Positions 8,974 to 16,344 of a DNA stretch of 22,096 nucleotides are shown piece by piece. The number at the start of each line of letters is the position of its first letter. Within the stretch, counting starts at the first letter, position 1. A program made the translations under genes and the position numbers. This DNA is from JBEKSX01 sp049516635. Its GTDB lineage: Bacteria > Bacteroidota > Ignavibacteria > Tepidaquicellales > OLB5. The stretch covers positions 1 through 22,096 of the forward strand of contig JBEKSX010000053.1 in assembly GCA_049516635.1 (NCBI GenBank), given 5' to 3'. The notes beneath the pieces are model-generated. The model saw nothing but the letters and a program-made list of their open reading frames with translations. It did not search any database and was not told the DNA's origin.

Positions 8974-9323
8974 TTTTTTCTAAGTTTTATTAGATAAGCT
9001 GGTTAAAATGGTAATTTACAATATAACTTAGCAATATATATTTTGAGATTGAAAGATAAAATCCTTTCTCTAATCAACATATTTTTCACATAAAATTGGC
9101 TGGGAGAATAAATTAGGATTAAAAATTTGTTACAATAGAGTGAGCGGGAGATATATTCCACGGGTTGCATTTTTTTGAAATTTTAACGAAATCACAAATG
9201 TTCTAAGAATTACAATGCTTAAAAAAGTGTAATTCGTAACATTTTTTTACATTTTATATCAAGAAATGAATTGATTAGGTTAATTATTATTAGGAATTTT
9301 ATTACTAATATTAGATAGAAATA
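8974..9323. other. Divergent promoter region between DUF2723 and RND efflux genes
   Basis: This 350-bp AT-rich interval separates two divergent transcripts and must hold the promoters of both. No small gene is supported. The most distinct feature is an inverted repeat at 9207-9235. No exact TAnnTTTG element was found at a suitable distance from either start codon. Confidence 0.6.
9207..9235. promoter_or_regulatory. Possible operator: inverted repeat upstream of RND operon
   Basis: GAATTACA (9207-9214) and TGTAATTC (9228-9235) are perfect 8-bp inverted copies separated by 13 bases, about 90 bp before the adaptor start. Efflux operons are often controlled by dimeric repressors that bind such dyads. 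No regulator gene is adjacent, and this AT-rich interval can produce dyads by chance. Confidence 0.35.
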
Positions 9324-10439
9324 ATGACAAAGAGAAAGAAGAGACTATATATTATCGGTTCGGTTATACTTGTTATTGTACTGGTTCCAGTATACATGCG
9401 CGTAAAGGATATTAGTGATCCCTCCTCGAACCAGAGGGTGCTTGCGCCATCCGTTAAGGTTTCTGCTCCGGTCCGTGAAAAGCTATTTAGAAAATTATCT
9501 TTCACGGGAGATATTCTTCCAATACAGCAGGCAAGCATATATTCACGTGTCAGCGGTAATATCGAAAAGATATATGTAGACATTGGTGATTATGTACAGA
9601 AAGGTAAAGTCCTCGCCAACATTGACCAAACAATTTATGTGCAGAACGCCAGGCAAACCGAAAGCGTATACAAACAATCCCTGGCCACATTAGCAAATAA
9701 TAAGATAACTTACGAGCGCAACCAGCAGCTATATGAAAGAGGTTTGCTTGCGAAGAGTGACCTGGATAATTCCAAAACAGCCGTTGATGTGGCACAGGCT
9801 CAAACTGATGCAGCACTGGCTAACTATAAGAACGCCCAGACACAGCTGACTTACTGCAGGATCACAGCTCCTTTCAGCGGTTACGTTATCAAAAGATTAC
9901 TCGATCCCGGCACATATATTACCGCTAACGCACCTACTTCTAATTCAACGATTTTTGTTTTAGCTGAGATCGATAAATTGAAGGTCCTTGTCAACATACT
10001 TGAAAAAGACCTGCCACAGCTTGCCAATATCAAAGAAGCACAGGTAACTACAGACGCTTATCCCGAGGAGATTTTTCCTGCAAACGTAAGAGCAATGAGC
10101 GAATCGTTTGACCTGAGCACAAGAACAATGCCCACGGAAGTTGATATTCAGAATAGGAACCAGCTTCTTAAACCGGGAATGTTTGCAAAAATTGACCTGA
10201 TACTTGAAGAAAAAGACAGCGCCCTGGTTCTGCCTGTAGAGGCATTATTACAGGACGACCAGGGTAAATATGTGTTTATGTTAAACAAAGATACCGTTGT
10301 GAACAAAAAGTATGTTCAAATAGGAATTGAAGAGAATAATAAAGATGAAATCGTATCGGGTATCTCAGACCTGGATAAGATTGTTACCGTCGGACAGCAA
10401 TTAATAAAGGACGGAATGAAAGTAAGATTAACAAAATAA
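9324..10439 (+). CDS. RND efflux periplasmic adaptor (HlyD/MFP family)
   Basis: The 371-residue adaptor links an inner-membrane RND pump to an outer-membrane channel. A basic N-terminus and one membrane anchor (residues 8-27) precede the first half of a lipoyl/barrel-sandwich domain (about 70-101, GDYVQKGKVLANID). An alpha-helical hairpin rich in Gln and Ala follows (about 105-175), then the second lipoyl half (about 180-200, TAPFSGYVIKRLLDPGTYI), a beta-barrel and a membrane-proximal domain. There is no lipobox cysteine, so it is anchored by the helix. The stop codon is three bases from the next gene, so the two are co-transcribed and likely translationally coupled. The exported substrate cannot be predicted. 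Confidence 0.92.
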   Translation: MTKRKKRLYIIGSVILVIVLVPVYMRVKDISDPSSNQRVLAPSVKVSAPVREKLFRKLSFTGDILPIQQASIYSRVSGNIEKIYVDIGDYVQKGKVLANIDQTIYVQNARQTESVYKQSLATLANNKITYERNQQLYERGLLAKSDLDNSKTAVDVAQAQTDAALANYKNAQTQLTYCRITAPFSGYVIKRLLDPGTYITANAPTSNSTIFVLAEIDKLKVLVNILEKDLPQLANIKEAQVTTDAYPEEIFPANVRAMSESFDLSTRTMPTEVDIQNRNQLLKPGMFAKIDLILEEKDSALVLPVEALLQDDQGKYVFMLNKDTVVNKKYVQIGIEENNKDEIVSGISDLDKIVTVGQQLIKDGMKVRLTK

Positions 10440-10442
10440 AAT

Positions 10443-13400
10443 ATGTGGATAACCAGACTTTCGCTTAAATACCCGATATCCACACTGATGGCTTCGATAG
10501 CAGTTTTCGTCCTCGGGTTGGTATCCTTCCGCCAACTCCCGATCGATATGCTGCCGAATATACAGATACCCGTAATATCCGCTTTAACATATTATACAGG
10601 CGCAGGTCCTCTCGATATGGAACAAAGCATTACAGTTCCTATAGAACGTGCTGTTAGTTCAACCAATGATGTGGATTATATACAGTCATCCACACGAGAA
10701 GGTATCTCAAGTGTTCGCATATATTTCAACTGGGATGCGAATACAGATGTGGGATTGGTAGACGTGATACAAAAAATAAACCGCGTTCTGAACCAGCTTC
10801 CAACAGGTGTTTCACAACCTCTTGCCCTAAGATTTGATATTACGAATATACCGGTAATTACAGTGGCTCTAAGCAGTAACATGGATGAACGGGATCTGTA
10901 TGATCTTGCATATAACTCTGTCGAACCGCAGCTTGAGCATTTACCCGGTGTTGCTTTTGCACAGGTTCTGGGAGGAAAGATAAGAGAGATTCACCTGACA
11001 ATAGACAGGGACAGGCTGGAAGCTGTAGGAGTAACACTTCAGCAGGTAATAAATGCTGTTGGCGAGTCAAATTTGATATTACCCTCGGGAGACCTGAAAA
11101 CCGGTGTATTTGATTATTCTTTGAAAACCGAAAGTCTCTTTAATCTCGTTCAGCCGATGGGCGATATTGTGCTTACAATTACAAACAGTGTGCCGATCAG
11201 AATAAGAGATGTAGCACGTATAGAGGATTCATTCATGGAGCAGACCGAGATAATAAGAAATAATGGTCAACACGGGGTTATTTTAAGAGTCCAGAAAACG
11301 CCGGGTTCAAATACTGTAGATGTGGTGGATCAAGTGCTGAAAGGATTGAAAAACCTGCGCGATGTACCACCGACGGTCAAAGCTACTACTGCATTCGATC
11401 AAAGTCAGTACATCAGGGATTCTATCAACGGGCTTCTGCAGGAAGGTTCGGTAGGTGCATTCCTTGCCGTACTGGTGATAATAATATTTTTGCGTAATAC
11501 AAGAAGCACAATTATTATTTTCACAGCCATCCCTCTATCTATTCTTATTACCTTTATCTTTTTCAGGTTCAGCGGTGTTTCATTGAATATCATGACGCTG
11601 GGCGGACTTGCTCTCGGAGTGGGCAGGCTGGTCGATGATTCGATCGTTGAGCTTGAGAACATTTCACGTCACTATACTAATATGGGTTCGACCGGTGTAA
11701 ATAAAATACAGGCAACACTAGATGCGGCTGTAGAAGTTGCTTCACCTATCTTTGTATCAACACTCACAACTGTAATAGTCTTTTTGCCGGTCGTATTTCT
11801 GTCCGGTATTGCGAAACTGTTATTTATCCCTCTTGTCCTGACCATTGCAGTTGCGTTGTTCTCCTCTTTTTTCGTATCCAGAACTGTAACACCGCTGCTC
11901 TGCTATAAGGCTCTAAAAGGTGAGACGGAATTAAAACCTGATTCTAAAAAACTCTCTGACAGGTTTATGGTTTGGTCAAAAAAGGCACTCGATGGTATAG
12001 ATAGTTTTTATCAAAATTCGCTCAAATCGGCATTACGTCACAGGAGGGTGACAGTTTTTGGGATAGTCGGATTTTCTGTATTATCTTTCTTTTTGTTTAA
12101 GTTCATAGGTACTGAGTTCTTCCCGGAATCCGATGAAAGCCAATTTTCCGTAACTGTTAAGATGCCGGTAGGGACGCGTATTGAAGAGACCGAGAAGTTT
12201 GTGGAGAAGGTTGAAGAGACAATTCAAAAAAATGTTCCTGAAGTAAGTACAATCCAGTCAGATATAGGAGTTCCGAATGGTAAGACCGGCAGCGGCTTTG
12301 GCCGTAATTCGGGAAGCCATATGGCGTCTCTTTCTGTATCTTTAGTTCCGCCTGACGAAAGGAATAGATCGGTATTTGAAATTGCAAACAGTATAAGACC
12401 TAAGCTTCTATCACTGCCCGGCGGGCAGGTCTATCTAAGCACCGGCGGTTTCCTGAAATTTCTTTTAAACTTCGGATCTGCAGCACCCATAGACGTTCAG
12501 ATACTTGGTTATGATTTTGCGGCTTCAGATGAACTCTCGAAACAAGTTTATGATATTGTAAAATCGACACCCGGAGCTACCGATGCCACAATTAGCAGGG
12601 ATAATAATCTTCCGGAAGCAAGAGTTATCGTGGACAGGGTGAAAGCCGGTTCATTAGGGGTCAGTGTATCAGCAGTTGCGAATACAGTTGCAGCGGCTAT
12701 GAGCGGTACGGTTGCGTCATTGTTCAGCGATCCTAAAACAGGGAACCAATATAATATATTAGTCAGGATGTCAGAAGACTACAGGAATAATATAGATGAT
12801 ATAAAAAGATTGACCGTAATGGGCAGCCAGGGGAAGCTTGTTGAGCTTGGAAATATAGCCGATGTTGTCTTAACAAGTTCTCCTGTGCAAATTGACAGGA
12901 AATACCAGCAGAGGCTTGTGGATGTGACTGCAAACGTAACAGGAAGGGATTTGGGCAGTGTTGCAGCTGATATTCAGAATAAGCTCAGGGATGTTCAAAT
13001 ACCATCGGGCTTTGTTGTAGAGTTGAGCGGAAATGTCGAGCAGCAGAGTAAGACATTCAGTGCGTTAGGTCTTGCACTGGTGCTTGCGATAATTCTGGTG
13101 TATATGGTCATGGCATCGCAGTTCCAATCCCTTATAGATCCTTTCATTATTATGTTCTCGGTTCCGCTGGGAATGGTTGGCGTGGTTTGGATGCTGTTCT
13201 TAACAAACACAACATTATCAGTTACCTCTTTTGAAGGGGTGATAGTTATGGTCGGCATAGTCGTATCCAATGGCATACTTTTAGTTGACTATACTAACAG
13301 ATTAAGAAAGAAAGGTATTGAACTGCATGAAGCTGTACTTCTTGGAGGTAAAACAAGACTGCGCCCTATATTTATGACAACATTCGCTACGATTTTGGGA

Positions 13401-13589
13401 CTGATACCGATGGCTCTCGGTATCGGTGGTGAATCTTCTCAGGCTCCTCTTGCTATATCGGTTATTGGCGGGCTTACTGCTTCCACTTTCCTTACGCTGA
13501 TTTTTGTGCCCACGCTGTATACTATCTTCGAGGAAAGATTCGGACATAGAATGAAACGAGAAGAAACACCTGAAGAGCTGATGAATTAA
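10443..13589 (+). CDS. RND efflux transporter permease (AcrB-like superfamily)
   Basis: The 1048-residue product has the standard RND layout: one N-terminal membrane helix, a large periplasmic loop, helices 2-6, a second periplasmic loop and helices 8-12. The proton-relay pair Asp398-Asp399 is present in helix 4 (GRLVDDSIVELEN). The helix 11 motif RLRPIFMT is also kept. In helix 10 the position matching AcrB Lys940 is Ser (IVVSNGILLVDY), as in pumps that carry Thr or Asn there, such as Bacillus SwrC. The proton pathway may therefore differ from AcrB. It forms an operon with the preceding adaptor. No TolC-type gene is in the window, so the channel must be encoded elsewhere. Substrate is unknown. 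Confidence 0.92.
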   Translation: MWITRLSLKYPISTLMASIAVFVLGLVSFRQLPIDMLPNIQIPVISALTYYTGAGPLDMEQSITVPIERAVSSTNDVDYIQSSTREGISSVRIYFNWDANTDVGLVDVIQKINRVLNQLPTGVSQPLALRFDITNIPVITVALSSNMDERDLYDLAYNSVEPQLEHLPGVAFAQVLGGKIREIHLTIDRDRLEAVGVTLQQVINAVGESNLILPSGDLKTGVFDYSLKTESLFNLVQPMGDIVLTITNSVPIRIRDVARIEDSFMEQTEIIRNNGQHGVILRVQKTPGSNTVDVVDQVLKGLKNLRDVPPTVKATTAFDQSQYIRDSINGLLQEGSVGAFLAVLVIIIFLRNTRSTIIIFTAIPLSILITFIFFRFSGVSLNIMTLGGLALGVGRLVDDSIVELENISRHYTNMGSTGVNKIQATLDAAVEVASPIFVSTLTTVIVFLPVVFLSGIAKLLFIPLVLTIAVALFSSFFVSRTVTPLLCYKALKGETELKPDSKKLSDRFMVWSKKALDGIDSFYQNSLKSALRHRRVTVFGIVGFSVLSFFLFKFIGTEFFPESDESQFSVTVKMPVGTRIEETEKFVEKVEETIQKNVPEVSTIQSDIGVPNGKTGSGFGRNSGSHMASLSVSLVPPDERNRSVFEIANSIRPKLLSLPGGQVYLSTGGFLKFLLNFGSAAPIDVQILGYDFAASDELSKQVYDIVKSTPGATDATISRDNNLPEARVIVDRVKAGSLGVSVSAVANTVAAAMSGTVASLFSDPKTGNQYNILVRMSEDYRNNIDDIKRLTVMGSQGKLVELGNIADVVLTSSPVQIDRKYQQRLVDVTANVTGRDLGSVAADIQNKLRDVQIPSGFVVELSGNVEQQSKTFSALGLALVLAIILVYMVMASQFQSLIDPFIIMFSVPLGMVGVVWMLFLTNTTLSVTSFEGVIVMVGIVVSNGILLVDYTNRLRKKGIELHEAVLLGGKTRLRPIFMTTFATILGLIPMALGIGGESSQAPLAISVIGGLTASTFLTLIFVPTLYTIFEERFGHRMKREETPEELMN

Positions 13590-13597
13590 AGTTTCCG

Positions 13598-13680
13598 GGG
13601 TGAAGAGTATATAACGAATTAATAAAAAAATTCATATGTTACTCCATAACAAATAATACTCTTCACCCTCTAATTTTTTT
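13598..13680 (+). terminator. Terminator of the RND efflux operon
   Basis: GGGTGAAGAGTAT (13598-13610) and its perfect complement ATACTCTTCACCC (13656-13668) form a 13-bp stem, followed by a T-run at about 13674-13680. It starts 9 bases after the pump stop codon. The loop is unusually long at 45 bases and very AT-rich. Confidence 0.75.
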
Positions 13681-13838
13681 ATATAGTTCACCTAATTTTT
13701 ACATTTAAAAGCAAACATTTCGATTAATTTAATTCGCATATTATTAACTTCTTTTTAATTACAGTTATTTCCGAAAGGGTCATATTTCGGTTTTATTATT
13801 TTATATTAAAATAATAGAACCTCGTTTTTACGCAGATT

Positions 13839-13896
13839 CGGGGCGTGGCTGGACCCGGCTTCAGACAGGCAGCCCGGTTAGAGCGCTTGGTTCGGT
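13839..13896 (+). pseudogene. tRNA-Pro 5' fragment, copy 1 (insertion in D-arm, ends after anticodon)
   Basis: It begins with the acceptor strand CGGGGCG and TGGCT, as in copies 2 and 3. It then carries 19 extra bases (13851-13869) before CAGCCCGGTTAGAGC resumes. The match to a tRNA-Pro continues through the 5' anticodon stem CTTGG and the loop TTCGG, so it includes the anticodon CGG. It stops immediately after tRNA position 36, where TAAG follows instead of GAC. The 3' half (variable loop, T-arm, acceptor 3' strand) is absent. The insertion and truncation make a functional tRNA impossible. Confidence 0.75.
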
Positions 13897-14007
13897 AAGT
13901 TTAAAAAAACCTCAAAACAGCTCATTTTCGAAAAAAACACTTTAAAACCTTACCCCATTTTCTTCATTTTTAGCCCATTTTTGAGGGGCATTGCTGACAC
14001 TTTTTTG
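13897..14007 (+). repeat. A-rich tail shared with tRNA-Pro copy 2
   Basis: The segment after tRNA copy 1 is poor in G and ends in CCCATTTTT, six variable bases, then CATTGCTGACACTTTTTTG (13989-14007). The same order with identical end words occurs after copy 2 (ending at 19166). Looser matches between the two also occur earlier (AAAACC-CAAAA, then CACT-TAAAA). This marks a repeat element of about 150-170 bp that includes the tRNA head. Confidence 0.7.
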
Positions 14008-14183
14008 CGGTGGAGAAGAGGGTTTGGGATAATATAATTAATGAATTTAATGAATACAAATTTATTTTTTCAAGCAGAAAATGTTAACAGCTTTTAAGAC
14101 TTTAATGAGGTAATAATTTCCATGCACTTGAAAGTATAAACTCTGAATGATAATTTTAGCTTAACACTCAAATTAAATATATC

Positions 14184-14660
14184 ATGGTAAAAGCCGATTG
14201 GCTTAGTTTAATTATATGCGTTGTAGTTTGCCTGTTAGCAGGAATTATTGGCTCTTTTTTTACAAGCAAGAACATTCCAACATGGTATGCAACTATTAAC
14301 AAACCCACATTTAAACCTCCAAACTGGATTTTTGGTCCTGTTTGGACAGTCTTGTACCTGATGATGGGAATTTCTTTATTTCTTGTCTGGCGGCAAAGAG
14401 ATACAGTGAACATTTCTCAGGCAGTAATGTTCTTTTCCATCCAATTAATACTGAATGCTCTCTGGTCATTCATATTTTTCGGAATGAAGTTATTATTGTT
14501 AGGATTCATAGAAATATGCCTGCTCTGGATTTTTATTTTATTATCTATTATTTCATTTTCGGGAATTTCGTTGACTGCATCTCTTCTGCTTATTCCTTAT
14601 CTACTTTGGGTTTCTTATGCTTCGGTTCTGAATTATTTTATTTTTAAGTTGAACAATTGA
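14184..14660 (+). CDS. tspO: TspO/MBR family tryptophan-rich sensory protein
   Basis: This 158-residue membrane protein has five predicted helices. It carries the family motifs KPTFKPPNWIFGPVWTVLY (residues 40-58), MGISLFLVW, QLILNALWSFIFF and a C-terminal PYLLWVSYASVLN. TspO proteins bind porphyrins and affect tetrapyrrole and oxidative-stress responses; some break down protoporphyrin in light. The gene precedes catalase by 54 bp on the same strand, so the two may be co-transcribed. A link through heme or porphyrin and peroxide stress is reasonable but inferred. No ribosome site is evident before the ATG. It begins about 175 bp after the tRNA-Pro copy 1 element. Confidence 0.93.
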   Translation: MVKADWLSLIICVVVCLLAGIIGSFFTSKNIPTWYATINKPTFKPPNWIFGPVWTVLYLMMGISLFLVWRQRDTVNISQAVMFFSIQLILNALWSFIFFGMKLLLLGFIEICLLWIFILLSIISFSGISLTASLLLIPYLLWVSYASVLNYFIFKLNN

Positions 14661-14714
14661 AACCGTTTATGGCGTTTATTAGTAAATATTAATAATCTTT
14701 AAACTATAAATAAA

Positions 14715-16184
14715 ATGAAAAAGAAAACATTAACAACTGCATCCGGCAAACCATACTTTGAAAATGAAGATAGTATGACCGTTGGTCCTAGAGGACCTGT
14801 CCTCTTACAGGATTTCTATCTGCACGAAAAACTTGCTCATTTTAATCGTGAGAGAATTCCAGAACGTATAGTTCATGCAAAAGGATCAGGTGCTTTTGGA
14901 AAATTTACCGTGACAAATGACATAACAAAGTTCACCAAAGCAAAACTGTTTAGTAAAGTTGGAAATACGTGTAAAGTATTGATTCGCTTTTCAACGGTAG
15001 GTGGCGAAAAAGGAAGTGCCGATACCGAAAGAGACCCGCGAGGGTTTGCTGTGAAGTTCTACACAGAAGATGGTAATTGGGATTTGGTCGGAAATAACAC
15101 GCCTGTTTTCTTCATCAAAGACGCTAAAAAATTTCCTGACTTTATTCACACTCAAAAACGCGACCCAAAGACCAACCTGAAAAGTCCTACCATGATGTGG
15201 GATTTCTGGAGCCTTAATCCGGAAAGTTTACACCAGGTAATGATACTTTTTAGTGACAGGGGAACTCCCGATGGATACAGAAAAATGAATGGTTTTGGCA
15301 GCCATACTTTTTCAATGATTAACGGCAAAAACGAGCGGATTTGGGTAAAATTCCATTTTAAAACCCAACAGGGAAATAAAACGCTGACAGGTGCAGAAGC
15401 AGAAGTATTGAAAGGGAGAGACCCTGATTATGCACAAAGGGATTTAGTTGAAGCTATCGGTAAGGGAGATTTTCCAAAATGGGCATTGAAAATTCAGGTA
15501 ATGACCGATGAACAGGCAAAGAAATTCAAATGGAATCCGTTTGATGTCACCAAAGTGTGGCCGCATTCAGAATACCCCTTAATTGATGTTGGTATTATGG
15601 AATTAAATGAAATTCCTGTAAACTATTTTGCCAATGTTGAACAAGCAGCATTTGCTCCGGCAAACATTGTTGACGGAATAGGCCTTTCACCTGATAAAAT
15701 GCTTCAAGGAAGGATTCTTGCTTATCCTGATGCTCATCGATACAGATTAGGTGCTAATTATGAGCAAATTCCTGTAAATAGACCAATCGTTGAAGTTCAC
15801 AATCACCAAAGAGATGGTTTCATGAATGTAGATGGTAATGGTGGAGATAATCCTAATTATTTTCCAAACAGCTTCGATGATATTGTTGCTGATAATAGTT
15901 ATAAAGAACCTGCATCCAAGCTTGATTCAGATATTGCTGGTACTTTTAATAGGAATGAAAATGACGATGATCATTATACCCAGCCGGGTTTATTATTCAG
16001 AAAAGTAATGACTGAAAAGGAACAAAAGAATACGGTCAGTAATATTATCAGCTCAATGAGCGGAATCACCGGTGACAAACGCGACGAAATTATTCAAAGA
16101 CAACTGTCACATTTCTATAAAGCTGATAAAGATTTAGCATTAAAGGTAGCAGAAGGCCTTAATTTTAAATTTAAAACAAGTTAA
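14715..16184 (+). CDS. katA: Heme catalase, small-subunit clade
   Basis: The 489-residue enzyme converts hydrogen peroxide to water and oxygen. Catalytic His54 lies in ERIVHAKGSGAFG and Asn127 in LVGNNTPVFF. The heme-ligand Tyr337 lies in LAYPDAHRYRLG. The signature RFSTVGGEKGSADTERDPRG is intact, and the length fits small-subunit (clade 3) monofunctional catalases. There is no signal peptide, so it is cytoplasmic. It follows tspO closely and probably shares its transcript. The gene converges on the phosphoketolase gene with 160 bp between them, in which I see no clear terminator. Confidence 0.95.
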   Translation: MKKKTLTTASGKPYFENEDSMTVGPRGPVLLQDFYLHEKLAHFNRERIPERIVHAKGSGAFGKFTVTNDITKFTKAKLFSKVGNTCKVLIRFSTVGGEKGSADTERDPRGFAVKFYTEDGNWDLVGNNTPVFFIKDAKKFPDFIHTQKRDPKTNLKSPTMMWDFWSLNPESLHQVMILFSDRGTPDGYRKMNGFGSHTFSMINGKNERIWVKFHFKTQQGNKTLTGAEAEVLKGRDPDYAQRDLVEAIGKGDFPKWALKIQVMTDEQAKKFKWNPFDVTKVWPHSEYPLIDVGIMELNEIPVNYFANVEQAAFAPANIVDGIGLSPDKMLQGRILAYPDAHRYRLGANYEQIPVNRPIVEVHNHQRDGFMNVDGNGGDNPNYFPNSFDDIVADNSYKEPASKLDSDIAGTFNRNENDDDHYTQPGLLFRKVMTEKEQKNTVSNIISSMSGITGDKRDEIIQRQLSHFYKADKDLALKVAEGLNFKFKTS

Positions 16185-16344
16185 TAACCTTAGGCTTGCT
16201 TTTCATTTTTAACTGAACATTTAACTTTATTTTTAAAGCCGAGAGTGTTGCTTCAGGAATTTTTATAATTTGAGCGGAATTCAAATATTTAAAAATATGT
16301 ATTTACTCTATAGTGAGAAAATAATTCTACTTCCTTTTATTTAA

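Larger units (their letters stand above)
13590..14183. other. Gene-free interval between RND operon and tspO
   Basis: This 594-bp interval holds the operon terminator, a broken tRNA-Pro 5' copy (13839-13896) and its A-rich tail ending at 14007. The last 175 bp before tspO are AT-rich and should carry the tspO promoter. No gene is supported. Confidence 0.6.

Noticed and set aside
14342..14647. 101-codon plus-strand frame overlapping tspO
   Set aside because: It is out of frame with the clear TspO motifs and has no family features.
16185..16344. Terminator between the convergent katA and xfp genes
   Set aside because: Only a weak GGCTT/AAGCC pairing over a long distance was found, with no convincing stem.
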